DNA from: Microbaculum marinum
GTDB taxonomy: Bacteria; Pseudomonadota; Alphaproteobacteria; Rhizobiales; Tepidamorphaceae
NCBI RefSeq assembly: GCF_042646165.1
Contig: NZ_JBHRTC010000004.1
Direction: 5' to 3' (one strand)
Length of the DNA stretch: 64,000 bases
Part shown: positions 16,821-25,471 of the stretch, piece by piece
Position numbering within the stretch: the stretch's first letter is position 1
Layout: every line of letters begins with the position of its first letter
Program-made: the position numbers and the translations under genes
The notes under the pieces: model-generated
Database searches by the model: none
The model's input: only the letters and a program-made list of their open reading frames with translations
What the model was told of the DNA's origin: nothing

Positions 16821-17588
16821 ATGAGCGAACACATCGAAGTCAGCAGGAAGGGCTACGTGCTTGTCCTTCGCATCGCGCGGCCGGACAAGAAGAACGCGCT
16901 GACCGTCGACATGTATTCGGCGCTCGCCGATGCGCTGGAGAAGGCCGAGAGCGACCGCAACGTCCGCGCCGTCGCCATCCTCGGCAGCCAGGGAACGTTC
17001 TGCGCCGGCAATGACATAGGCGATTTCCTCGCACGCCCGCCGCAGGCCGAAGACGCGCCGGTCGTCCGGTTCCTGAGAGCGCTCGCCCGCTCGACGGTGC
17101 CGCTGGTCGCCGGCGTCGACGGCGACGCGGTGGGGATCGGCACCACCATGCTGCTGCACTGCGACATCGTGCTGATCACGGCGCGCGCCCGTCTACGCCT
17201 GCCTTTCGTCAACCTCGGCATCGTCCCCGAAGCCGGATCCACGCTGCTGCTTCCGAAGATCATGGGCTACACGCGGGCGGCCGAACTGATCATGCTCGCC
17301 GAACCCTTCGACGGGGCCCGGGCGGTGGAACTCGACATTGCGACCCGCGTTGTCGCACCGGATGCCCTCGAGGCCGATGTCGGGGACGTTGCTGCACGGC
17401 TGGCAAGCATGCCGCCCAATGCGATGCGCGAGACCAAGCGCCTGCTCAAGGGCGATCCCGATGCCCTTGAGGCCCGGATCATGGAGGAGGTGCGCATCTT
17501 TACCGGCCAGCTCGTATCCGCAGAAGCCCGCGAGGCGTTTACCGCGTTCATGGAGAAGCGCGCGCCGGATTTCTCGAAGACAGGATGA
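16821..17588 (+). CDS. enoyl-CoA hydratase/isomerase family protein
   Basis: 255 residues of the crotonase fold. The oxyanion-hole segments GSQGTFCAGNDIGDF and GDAVGIGTTMLLHCD are clear, and NLGIVPEAGSTLLLP carries one acidic residue of the active site. It acts on acyl-CoA thioesters; hydratase versus isomerase cannot be decided. The start is ATG 16821; the long open frame upstream is antisense to the FAD enzyme gene. The SixA-like gene begins four bases after its stop, so the two are co-transcribed. Confidence 0.9.
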   Translation: MSEHIEVSRKGYVLVLRIARPDKKNALTVDMYSALADALEKAESDRNVRAVAILGSQGTFCAGNDIGDFLARPPQAEDAPVVRFLRALARSTVPLVAGVDGDAVGIGTTMLLHCDIVLITARARLRLPFVNLGIVPEAGSTLLLPKIMGYTRAAELIMLAEPFDGARAVELDIATRVVAPDALEADVGDVAARLASMPPNAMRETKRLLKGDPDALEARIMEEVRIFTGQLVSAEAREAFTAFMEKRAPDFSKTG

Positions 17589-17592
17589 CCCG

Positions 17593-18117
17593 ATGCTCCG
17601 GCTGATGCTGCTGCGCCACGCGAAATCGTCCTGGGACGTGCCGGGCAAGGCCGACTTCGATCGCCCGCTCAACGAGCGCGGCCGCGCTGCTGCACCGCGG
17701 ATGGCAAGCTACATGGCGGAAAATGGCCTGCTGCCAGAGCGGATCGTCTGTTCTGCGGCCCTTCGCGCCGTCGAAACGCTGGCACTGGTGCTGCCGCCGA
17801 TCTCCGCCGACATGGAAATCATCCTGTCGCGCCGACTCTACGAAGCCGACGGAGAAGGCTATCTGACGGCCGTGAGAGAAGCCGGCGGGACTGCAGCATC
17901 GCTGCTGCTGGTCGGCCACAATCCCGCGATGGAGGACGTCGCCGGCCTGCTCGCCCCCGTCGGCGATGCCGTCGCGCTCGCCGAAATGCATGAAAAGTTT
18001 CCGACGGCCGGTCTCGCGGTGATCGATTTCGACGGCCCGCGCTGGAGCGATGTCGGCCCCGGCGCCGGGCGCCTGATCGCGTTCCATACACCGAAGTCGA
18101 TCGGTGGCGACGAGTAG
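17593..18117 (+). CDS. SixA-like histidine phosphatase
   Basis: 174 residues of the histidine phosphatase superfamily. LLRHAKSSW at the N-terminus gives the catalytic Arg8-His9, and the second His is in LLLVGHNPAMED. SixA-type enzymes remove phosphate from phosphohistidine proteins such as HPt domains or NPr; target unknown here. It starts four bases after the enoyl-CoA hydratase stop. Confidence 0.88.
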   Translation: MLRLMLLRHAKSSWDVPGKADFDRPLNERGRAAAPRMASYMAENGLLPERIVCSAALRAVETLALVLPPISADMEIILSRRLYEADGEGYLTAVREAGGTAASLLLVGHNPAMEDVAGLLAPVGDAVALAEMHEKFPTAGLAVIDFDGPRWSDVGPGAGRLIAFHTPKSIGGDE

Positions 18118-18318
18118 CGAAGCGTTTCGGCCGGGCCGGGAGTGCCCGCGGCGCGAATGGCACCTGTGCAATCGCCCGCAAAGACACAGCATGGGCGGAT
18201 GCACCCTTGCGAGGGCCGGGAAACGGGCCCGAACGGCACAAGCCGGCTCCTATTCCGAAACGCATCCCCGTTTCCTACATTGCCCCCGTAACCAACGGGC
18301 GGTGAGCAGCAATTGACG

Positions 18319-19803
18319 ATGACATCCATCGCCGACGAGGCGCGGCTCGCCGTCGGCAATATTGCCGATTTCGCAAGCGGGCTTGTGACTCCATCGGTGC
18401 GGCTCGGCGTGACGGGCCTGTCGCGCGCCGGCAAGACGGTGTTCATCACCGCACTGGTGCACAATCTCGTCCAGGGCGGCCGGCTCCCGGTATTCGACGT
18501 GATGGCGCAAGGCCGACTGGCACGCGCCCGTCTCGACCCGCAGCCCGACGACGATGTGCCTCGGTTTGACTACGAGGCCCACGTCGATGCGCTGATCGGG
18601 CCCGACCGGCACTGGCCCGACTCGACCAGGCAGGTGAGCGAACTGCGGGTCACGATCGAGTACGAATCGGCCACCTTCTGGGGCCGAAACGTCGGCTCCG
18701 GCCGGTTGCATCTCGACATTGTCGACTATCCGGGTGAATGGCTTCTCGACCTGCCGCTGCTCGGCCGGAGCTACGCCGAGTGGTCTGCCCGGGCCGTCGC
18801 GCTGTCGCGCGCCCAGCCCCGCGCGAGGCTGGCACGGGATTGGCACGCCTACCTGGCGACGCTCGACCCCGAGGCGCCCGGCGACGAGGGCGCGGCGCGT
18901 GAATCGGCGCGCCTGTTCACCGCCTACCTGCGTGCCTGCCGGGACGAGCGCTTTTCGTTGTCTGCCCTGCCGCCCGGCCGCTTCCTGATGCCGGGCGATC
19001 TGGAGAACTCCCCCGCCCTGACCTTCGCGCCGCTCGACCTTTCGCCGGCCTCCCCGTCCCGGCGCGGCTCGCTGGCGGCAATGATGGAGCGGCGCTACGA
19101 GGCCTACAAGTCCGTGGTGGTCAAACCGTTCTTCCGCGACCATTTTGCCAGGCTCGACCGCCAGGTCGTGCTCGTCGACGCTTTGCAGGCTCTGAACGCC
19201 GGCCCCTCGGCAATCGGCGATCTGGAATCCGCGCTGACGGAGATCCTCGCGTGCTTCCGGCCGGGCCGGTCGAGCTGGCTGTCGCGGATCCTGACGCGGC
19301 GCGTCGACCGGATCGTTTTTGCCGCCACCAAGGCGGACCACCTGCATCACCGCAGCCACGACAGGCTGGAGGCGATTCTGGCGCGCATCGTCCGCAACGC
19401 CGTCGAGCGGGCCTCGTTTGCCGGCACCGAGGTGGATGTGGTGGCGCTGGCCTCGGTGCGTGCCACGCGCGAGGCAAGCGTAAAGCGCGGTGGCGAGACG
19501 CTCGACTGCATTGTCGGCACCCCGCAGGCGGGGCAGCGCGTCGCCGGGGAAATCTTCGACGGCAACGAGGAAATTGCCATATTTCCCGGTGACTTGCCCG
19601 CCGATCCGGAATCCGCTTTTCAACACCCTGAATCAGTTTTTGAAGTACCTGATTCAGTTTCTGAAGCAGAGGCCGAGGCCTATCGCTTCGTCCGATTCCG
19701 GCCGCCGCCCCTACAGCGGACGGCAGAAGGCGTGTCGCTGTCGCTGCCGCATATCCGGCTCGACCGGACCCTGCAGTTCCTGCTTGGAGACCGCCTCGCA
19801 TGA
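18319..19803 (+). CDS. ycjX: YcjX-family P-loop NTPase (DUF463)
   Basis: 494 residues from ATG 18319; a TTG six bases upstream (18313) is an alternative start with slightly better spacing from GGTGAG. The P-loop GLSRAGKT lies at 33-40 and a DYPGEW switch follows near 135. A repetitive stretch near 19600-19670 (HPESVFEVPDSVSE) is a low-complexity insert close to the C-terminus. YcjX is linked to the phage-shock envelope stress response in enterobacteria. The stop overlaps ycjF (ATGA). Confidence 0.92.
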   Translation: MTSIADEARLAVGNIADFASGLVTPSVRLGVTGLSRAGKTVFITALVHNLVQGGRLPVFDVMAQGRLARARLDPQPDDDVPRFDYEAHVDALIGPDRHWPDSTRQVSELRVTIEYESATFWGRNVGSGRLHLDIVDYPGEWLLDLPLLGRSYAEWSARAVALSRAQPRARLARDWHAYLATLDPEAPGDEGAARESARLFTAYLRACRDERFSLSALPPGRFLMPGDLENSPALTFAPLDLSPASPSRRGSLAAMMERRYEAYKSVVVKPFFRDHFARLDRQVVLVDALQALNAGPSAIGDLESALTEILACFRPGRSSWLSRILTRRVDRIVFAATKADHLHHRSHDRLEAILARIVRNAVERASFAGTEVDVVALASVRATREASVKRGGETLDCIVGTPQAGQRVAGEIFDGNEEIAIFPGDLPADPESAFQHPESVFEVPDSVSEAEAEAYRFVRFRPPPLQRTAEGVSLSLPHIRLDRTLQFLLGDRLA

Positions 19804-20873
19804 CCAGGAAACCCGACCGATCGCCGGCGGCTTTTCGCCTGTCCGACCCCGCTGTGCTGGTCGAGGAGGCCGCCGCACAGCACGACGGGGCCGTCGGGCC
19901 CGTCCCCGGCCGAACGGCCCCGAAGGCACGCATTGCACGCGACGATGAAGACCCTTTTGCGGCCGAGACGGTCGCCGAACTGATCGCGGGCCCGCCACGG
20001 CGCAGGAGGGGGATCGGCTGGGGCAAACTGTTCTTCGGCGCCGCCGGCGCCCTCGCCTCCTTCGCGATCGGCATCTGGATCACCGATTTCGTTACGTCCC
20101 TCTTTCAGCGCAACGATCTACTCGGCTGGATCGCGCTCGCCCTTGCGGGCCTGACGGGCATCGCCCTGCTCGCGCTGGTCGCACGCGAGGCGGCGGGACT
20201 GATGCGCCTTGCCCGCGTCACCCAGCTGCGGACCGACGCCGACGCGGCAGCGGCCTCCGACGACCGCGAAGCGGCGAGGCGGATCGCCCGGGAAGCCGTC
20301 GCGCTTTATGCCTCCCGGCCGGAAACCGCGCGCGGCCGTGCGGAGGTCGCCGGCCATGCCGGCGAGATCATCGACGGGCGGGACCTGCTGCGGCTTGCCG
20401 AGCGCAACCTGATGACGCGCTACGACATGGAGGCGAAAGCGCTGATCACGGCTGCGGCGGGGCGCGTCTCCGTCGTGACTGCGATCAGTCCGCGGGCCTT
20501 CGTGGACATCGCCTACGTGCTGATCGAGACGACCCGGCTCGTGCGCCGCATCGGCATGGTCTATGGCGGCCGCCCCTCCGGCCTGGCACTGCTTCGGCTG
20601 CTGCGGCTCGCCATCGCCCATCTGGCGGTCACCGGCGGCGTGGCGATGACCGACGGCCTCGTCCAGCAACTCGTCGGTCATGGACTGGCGGCACGCCTGT
20701 CGGCCCGCCTCGGCGAAGGTGTCGTAAACGGCATGATGACGGCGCGTATCGGTCTTGCCGCGCAGGACGTCTGCAGGCCCCTTCCCTGGCTCGAGAACAA
20801 GCCGCCCGGCCTCTCCGACGTCATGTCGGTAATCGCCAGGGCTGCCGGAGAGAAGGCCAAGAAAGGCGATTGA
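19800..20873 (+). CDS. ycjF: YcjF-family membrane protein (DUF697/TIGR01620)
   Basis: 357 residues. A disordered cytosolic N-terminus (about 1-70) is followed by two hydrophobic helices near 75-100 and 108-125, then a helical DUF697 domain with the RRIGMVYGGRPSGLA and HLAVTGGVAMTDGL segments. It is the inner-membrane partner of YcjX; the start overlaps the ycjX stop by four bases, indicating coupling. Possible role in envelope stress, inferred from enterobacterial psp association; no psp genes are visible here. Confidence 0.92.
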   Translation: MTRKPDRSPAAFRLSDPAVLVEEAAAQHDGAVGPVPGRTAPKARIARDDEDPFAAETVAELIAGPPRRRRGIGWGKLFFGAAGALASFAIGIWITDFVTSLFQRNDLLGWIALALAGLTGIALLALVAREAAGLMRLARVTQLRTDADAAAASDDREAARRIAREAVALYASRPETARGRAEVAGHAGEIIDGRDLLRLAERNLMTRYDMEAKALITAAAGRVSVVTAISPRAFVDIAYVLIETTRLVRRIGMVYGGRPSGLALLRLLRLAIAHLAVTGGVAMTDGLVQQLVGHGLAARLSARLGEGVVNGMMTARIGLAAQDVCRPLPWLENKPPGLSDVMSVIARAAGEKAKKGD

Positions 20874-20979
20874 CGATTCGCTCGGGATCGGGCCATGAAC
20901 GGTTGCGGAAGGGTCGGACGCTGACACATTCAGAAATGTTCGCCACAAAAACGCCGCGAGCCTGAACGAGGTGTCCCGT

Positions 20980-21516
20980 ATGTTGCGATGCGCTGCCAGA
21001 TTCGCGTTTGTCGCCGCCCTCGGGTGCGGCGTCACGCTTGCCGTCGTACCGACCGCTTCGGCGGACGAAAACGGCGTGCTCGAAGGCTTCACCGGCGAAT
21101 GGCGCGGCACGGGCGCCGTGCGTACCACGGAGGACGGCGAACCCGAGAAGCTGGTCTGCCGGGTCGAGGGCGAACTCGATGACAGCGGCGACGCCCTCGA
21201 GCTGAGCGGCCGCTGCGGCGGCGAGCGGTTTACCGGTACCTTTCGCGTCTCGCTCACCTACAACAAGTATGCCAAGGCATATTCGGCAGTCTGGCGCGAT
21301 TCGCTGGGTTCGGTCAGCCCGCCGCTGACGGGACTGCGTTCGGGGAGCCGCCTCGTGTTCCGGGTCCGGCACAACGATTTCGAGACCGAGGGCCGGGCGA
21401 TTTCGACGCTGATCGTCGATCCGGAAGCGTCCCGCTTCCGCATTGTCGGTCGGACGCTGCCGGCCGCCGGGACTGAGGACTTCGTCTCTGCCGACCTCAT
21501 ATTCGTGAAGGGCTGA
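20980..21516 (+). CDS. secreted protein of unknown function
   Basis: 178 residues from ATG 20980, with an alternative GTG at 20971. A signal peptide (residues 1 to about 29, ending TASA-DE) precedes a beta-rich domain beginning LEGFTGEWRGTGAV and containing two Cys that may pair (around LVCRVEG and SGRCGGE). The shape recalls lipocalin-like or DUF1579-like barrels, but I cannot assign a family. Probably periplasmic. Confidence 0.75.
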   Translation: MLRCAARFAFVAALGCGVTLAVVPTASADENGVLEGFTGEWRGTGAVRTTEDGEPEKLVCRVEGELDDSGDALELSGRCGGERFTGTFRVSLTYNKYAKAYSAVWRDSLGSVSPPLTGLRSGSRLVFRVRHNDFETEGRAISTLIVDPEASRFRIVGRTLPAAGTEDFVSADLIFVKG

Positions 21517-21844
21517 CGCTTCCAGTTCCGCTCCGGCTTGGCTCCGCAGGGCCTCCGCCTCCCCGACACATCACGTGACAGAACCGCGCCGCACAACGGC
21601 GCGGGCGGTCGCCTCGCGCCCGCTACTCCCCGGCATTGGCGACAGTTGGCGCCCCCGCTTCCGTCGAGGTATCTGCGTCATTTTCAAATAAATTTCTGAT
21701 GCCGGTTAAATAACAGCGGCAGGTCAATCGGGTTAACCAACTCGAACATCGAGCGGAATCGAGCTCGAGAATTATAAACTTGACTCTACGGAAGCTCGTA
21801 ACTCAAGTCCCCCGGCCAAAATAACAACAGTCTGGGAGGCTGAA
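21517..21844 (+). other. partly A+T-rich intergenic region
   Basis: The stretch 21675-21745 is A+T-rich and includes TTAAATAAC and GTTAACC. I see no gene or clear promoter. GGGAGG at its end is the ribosome site of the next gene. Confidence 0.4.
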
Positions 21845-22624
21845 TTGAGAGGCCGACATATATTTTCTTGTATCGTCGCTGTGACATCTTGTGTTGCACT
21901 GCACCCTTCAACTGCGCTGGCGAGAGCGGAACTGCTCGAGGAACGGACAGTCCTTCTGGCCGCTCCGTTCTGGAAAGGGGAGGATCCGGCGGCGCCGGGC
22001 ACGCTGTGGGTCGGCACCGGTATCCCGGCGACCAACTTCATCCTGCAGCGGTATGCGGGCCGGGGCGTCGAACTCGCCATCAAGGTTCATCTGCGCCAGG
22101 GCGCCGATCTTCTTCCCTCCTACGTCGATACCGACGGTATCCTGCACGTGGAAGTGCCGGCGGGACACCAGATGGCCCCGATTGAACACATCAACCGTGC
22201 CAAGTGGAACTTCACGTTCTCGGTCGACACCGGGTTCCGCACCAAGAAATACACGCTGGAGGATTTCACCGCACGACTGTTCGTCGACGTCGATCCGTCC
22301 AGAAAGACCGACTTCCTGAAGCTGGACCTCGCGGTGAAGGACGAATTCCCTGTCGGGCAATACAACGGCTACGGCTGGGAATACGACGGCGATTTCATCA
22401 TCACCGACGATGAGGGGACCAACGTCGTCACACAGAATTCGCAGAACCTGGCCTTCTATGACGAATTCATCGACGCCGATCCGGACGCTCCAGGACAGCA
22501 ATCGTACATGGAGGCGGATTTCCCGCCCGGCGAATTCGATGTCGTTCTGCACCTCATCGCCGCGGACAAGACGTGGCGAGCGAAACTGCATGTGGTATTC
22601 GACGTCGTCGAGGTCCGCGACTAG
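21845..22624 (+). CDS. secreted protein of unknown function (TTG start)
   Basis: 259 residues starting at TTG 21845; the choice rests on a strong GGGAGG five bases upstream and on the signal peptide that then begins MRGRHIFSCIVAVTS and ends near ALARA. The mature part looks like beta-sandwich: TGIPATNFILQRYAG, then regularly spaced acidic and aromatic segments. No catalytic motif recognised. It stands alone, 113 bp before the VWA gene on the same strand. Confidence 0.75.
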   Translation: MRGRHIFSCIVAVTSCVALHPSTALARAELLEERTVLLAAPFWKGEDPAAPGTLWVGTGIPATNFILQRYAGRGVELAIKVHLRQGADLLPSYVDTDGILHVEVPAGHQMAPIEHINRAKWNFTFSVDTGFRTKKYTLEDFTARLFVDVDPSRKTDFLKLDLAVKDEFPVGQYNGYGWEYDGDFIITDDEGTNVVTQNSQNLAFYDEFIDADPDAPGQQSYMEADFPPGEFDVVLHLIAADKTWRAKLHVVFDVVEVRD

Positions 22625-22737
22625 CAGATTTCCTGCCCGCAGCCGGGATCGGATTTTCCCGATCCCGGTTCGCCGGCGCCTTGGATGACGGCGCACTGCC
22701 CTATATGTTCGCCCGGATCACCCGACCCGGGAGCGTC

Positions 22738-23913
22738 ATGTTCATTACCTTTTTCCATGAGCTGAAGCAGGCCGGCGTCCCGGTCACATTGCGCGAGTAC
22801 CTGACGCTGATGGACGCGCTGAAGCTCGACCTCGCCGACAAGCGGGTGGAGGACTTCTACTACCTGTCGCGCGCGTGCCTGGTGAAGGACGAGCGCAACC
22901 TCGACAAGTTCGACAAGGTCTTCGGCCACGTGTTCAAGGGGCTCGAGCTGATGTCGGAGACGCTCGAAGCCGACATTCCCGAGGAATGGCTCCGCAAGCT
23001 GGCCGAGAAATATCTCACCGACGAGGAAAAGGCCGAGATCGAGGCGCTCGGCGGCTGGGACAAGCTGATGGAGACGCTCAAGAAGCGTCTCGAAGAGCAG
23101 AAGGGTCGCCACCAGGGCGGCAACAAGTGGATCGGCACCGCCGGCACCTCACCGTTCGGAGCTTACGGCTACAACCCCGAAGGCATCCGCATCGGCCAGG
23201 ACGAAGGTCGCCACTCGCGTGCGGTGAAGGTGTGGGACAAGCGGGAATTCAGGGATCTCGACGACTCCGTCGAACTCGGCACGCGAAACATCAAGGTGGC
23301 GCTGCGCCGCCTGCGCAAGTTCGCCCGCACCGGGGCCGCCGACGAGCTCGACCTCGACGGAACGATCAGACAGACGGCCAACAAGGGCTGGCTCGACCTG
23401 CAGTTCCGCCCCGAGCGGCGCAACGCCATCAAGGTCCTCGCGTTCTTCGACGTGGGCGGCTCGATGGACTGGCACATCAAGATATCGGAGGAACTGTTCT
23501 CGGCCGCCCGGACCGAGTTCAAGATCATGGAGTATTTCTACTTCCACAACTGCCTGTACGAATCGGTGTGGAAGAACAACCGCCGGCGCTGGCAGGAGCG
23601 CACCCCGACCTGGGATGTGCTGCACAAGTTCCCGTCCGACTACAAGATCATCTTCGTCGGCGATGCCTCGATGAGCCCCTACGAGGTGACGATGCCCGGC
23701 GGTTCGGTGGAGCATTTCAACGAGGAGGCGGGCGCAGCCTGGCTTACCAGGCTGCTCGGCGTCTACGAGCACGCCGTCTGGCTCAATCCGGTGCCGGAGA
23801 AGCACTGGGACTACACGCCGTCGATATCGATGATCCGGCAACTGTTCTCCGATCGCATGTATCCGCTGACGATCGAGGGCATCGACGATGCGATGCGGGA
23901 ACTCGCGCGCTGA
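22738..23913 (+). CDS. CoxE-type VWA-domain protein (MoxR partner)
   Basis: 391 residues from ATG 22738 (MFITFFHELKQAGVPV). The N-terminal helical half is followed by a VWA-like domain with a degenerate MIDAS, FFDVGGSMDWH (DxGxS rather than DxSxS), and a second metal-site region in VGDASMSPYE. Proteins of this type work with MoxR ATPases, here probably the product of 13320-14165. The last 14 codons including the stop (IEGIDDAMRELAR) are repeated at 25430-25471, after an A+T-rich two-gene insert, so the present 3' end may have been supplied by the insert. Confidence 0.92.
   Translation: MFITFFHELKQAGVPVTLREYLTLMDALKLDLADKRVEDFYYLSRACLVKDERNLDKFDKVFGHVFKGLELMSETLEADIPEEWLRKLAEKYLTDEEKAEIEALGGWDKLMETLKKRLEEQKGRHQGGNKWIGTAGTSPFGAYGYNPEGIRIGQDEGRHSRAVKVWDKREFRDLDDSVELGTRNIKVALRRLRKFARTGAADELDLDGTIRQTANKGWLDLQFRPERRNAIKVLAFFDVGGSMDWHIKISEELFSAARTEFKIMEYFYFHNCLYESVWKNNRRRWQERTPTWDVLHKFPSDYKIIFVGDASMSPYEVTMPGGSVEHFNEEAGAAWLTRLLGVYEHAVWLNPVPEKHWDYTPSISMIRQLFSDRMYPLTIEGIDDAMRELAR
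23872..23913 (+). repeat. 42-bp direct repeat, left copy (3' end of the VWA gene)
   Basis: Identical to 25430-25471 except one C/T difference at a synonymous third position (Asp codon). It includes the stop codon; homology ends abruptly on both sides. Confidence 0.95.
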
Positions 23914-23972
23914 ATTGACGATGAGTTCCGTTAGTGTACCCTACCTAGGCGCACAACTTGGGGTGCATTGTA

Positions 23973-24680
23973 ATGATCAGATATAGCTTAGCGGGGTATT
24001 TTTTTATCTTACTCCAAGCGTCTGCTTGTGACGGCTCGGCTGACGTATTGCCATCCGGGACACTTCAAATAGCTGTTTTTTCTGAGGACGATGCGTGCGG
24101 GCGAGCTAACGGATACCAAGATGAAAGCTGTACCGAGTTAACTTTAGACCAATTCCGGCTCTTAACAAGAACTCGTTACCCCATATTGCAAAGTGGCAAT
24201 ATCTCTCCGGATTATTTATCGTTGAGCAGGAATTTGAAGATTGCCATACGCGATTACAATTTGCGATTGGAAAACAACGATCACGATCTAATTTTGGCAA
24301 AGAATAGACTATCTGCAGTTCTTTATTTCGAATGGGACGATAACACACCCTCTTTTGCTGAAATATACAGATATAATATTTCAAGTGAAAATGCATTAAT
24401 GGAATATAAATACCAAAAGGAATTGTTTGGAAATAATTTTATATTTCATTTCCCGCTTAACAAGCTGCACTCACCTGGGGAAATAAGTTGGACATTTAGA
24501 TTCAACAGGAATAGCAATTTAATATACAGTTGGGGCGGGCGACCTCCGTCTTCACTATTAGATTTTCTAGGCGGCTCCGCTAAATCTAATACCGTGGGCA
24601 CTGCTGTATCAGAACATTTGAGAGTGGGGAACGCTATAGAAAATGCGCTTTTAAGCATCTTGTCTGGATCGGCAAGATAA
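23973..24680 (+). CDS. unknown exported protein, possibly lipoprotein, of the A+T-rich cassette
   Basis: 235 residues from ATG 23973 (an in-frame TTG at 23958 is less likely). The N-terminus MIRYSLAGYFFILLQASAC is a signal sequence; Cys19 after ASA is a weak lipobox. Two more Cys (around DACGR and ESCTE) follow closely and could form a disulfide. The rest is polar with many aromatic residues (YFEWDD, EIYRYN, ISWTFRFN) suggesting a beta fold. I recognise no family. Base composition is far lower in G+C than neighbours. The stop overlaps the start of the next gene (TAATG), so the two products are probably made together. Confidence 0.75.
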   Translation: MIRYSLAGYFFILLQASACDGSADVLPSGTLQIAVFSEDDACGRANGYQDESCTELTLDQFRLLTRTRYPILQSGNISPDYLSLSRNLKIAIRDYNLRLENNDHDLILAKNRLSAVLYFEWDDNTPSFAEIYRYNISSENALMEYKYQKELFGNNFIFHFPLNKLHSPGEISWTFRFNRNSNLIYSWGGRPPSSLLDFLGGSAKSNTVGTAVSEHLRVGNAIENALLSILSGSAR

Positions 24681-25378
24681 TGTCGAAAGATAGAAGCGAA
24701 TTTATTCACTCTATTGGCGAGAAATTAGTAATAGGCATCCTATTTGCAACATTCTCTTTTTTGATATTTGAGCAGGTGAAAAATTCGATTTCTGAACGAG
24801 CGTCTATTCGCGACAAAGCCCTAGAGACAGCAAACATAATATCAAATTACTATTTGGATATTGCTAGAGATACAATATTATCTCTTCAAGATGTCCGAAT
24901 TCGCGCGGATGAATTTAACATTATTGGCGACACCGATGCTGATGATAGAAGAATTAAGGGTGGCGAAATAGCTGATTTATCACGTATGATTTTGTTGAAA
25001 ATTGAACAACTCCAAACATTGGAAATGGATTTATTGGAGAATTCGGAGCCTAATAATTCATCTTCGGGCGATAAATTGAAACAATATGAATCAAAATATA
25101 GAGAAATAAAGAACAATCTTGCTTCTATATCGAACTCTGCCACCACGTCCATTCAGATAGAGCAGGATGAATTGGACAGCCTTTACGAATCCATAGCATT
25201 CCTTGTTTCAAATGTGAATAATAATGTTAAATCTATAATTTATAGTGAGGCAGACTATAAAATGACGGATGGACGATTTTGGGAAGTAAGTGGATTTCGA
25301 TATATAATTTTTGCGATATCCTTGTGCCTGTTTGGAGTTCTGATCGTTTTTATACTTTTGCCAAAATCCCCATCTTAG
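24680..25378 (+). CDS. unknown membrane protein anchored at both ends, of the A+T-rich cassette
   Basis: 232 residues. One hydrophobic helix near 15-31 (LVIGILFATFSFLIF), a long polar, mostly helical middle (about 32-205, including LLKIEQLQTLEMDLLEN and QYESKYREIKNNLAS) and a second helix near 207-228 followed by a short tail LLPKSPS. The layout resembles a periplasmic helical-bundle sensor without a signalling domain, or a membrane effector. No family recognised. The start overlaps the upstream stop by one base; both genes share the low-G+C composition and probably act as a pair. Confidence 0.75.
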   Translation: MSKDRSEFIHSIGEKLVIGILFATFSFLIFEQVKNSISERASIRDKALETANIISNYYLDIARDTILSLQDVRIRADEFNIIGDTDADDRRIKGGEIADLSRMILLKIEQLQTLEMDLLENSEPNNSSSGDKLKQYESKYREIKNNLASISNSATTSIQIEQDELDSLYESIAFLVSNVNNNVKSIIYSEADYKMTDGRFWEVSGFRYIIFAISLCLFGVLIVFILLPKSPS

Positions 25379-25407
25379 GAGATTTAATCACTCCGATAGC
25401 CGACTTG

Positions 25408-25422
25408 CTGATCTATCAGATC
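25408..25422. repeat. short inverted repeat near the right end of the A+T-rich cassette
   Basis: CTGATCTATCAGATC contains two overlapping perfect palindromes (CTGAT-CT-ATCAG and GATCT-ATC-AGATC), 7 bp before the right 42-bp repeat. It could be a recombination or protein-binding site, or chance. Confidence 0.35.
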
Positions 25423-25429
25423 TCGTCCA

Positions 25430-25471
25430 ATCGAGGGCATCGATGATGCGATGCGGGAACTCGCGCGCTGA
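25430..25471 (+). repeat. 42-bp direct repeat, right copy (displaced 3' end of the VWA gene)
   Basis: 41/42 identical to 23872-23913 and includes the in-frame stop, but has no gene body upstream. Likely the original 3' end of the VWA gene. Confidence 0.95.

Larger units (their letters stand above)
23872..25471 (+). mobile_element. putative non-autonomous A+T-rich two-gene cassette inserted at a gene 3' end
   Basis: Bounded by 42-bp direct repeats derived from the VWA gene's 3' end. The interior (23914-25429) is strikingly A+T-rich; the 60-base line at 24841 has 17 G/C, whereas neighbours are mostly near two thirds G+C. It holds two overlapping genes and nothing resembling an integrase or transposase. 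The restored host 3' end, foreign composition and compact content point to site-specific or homology-driven insertion. That it is mobile is an inference. Confidence 0.6.
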
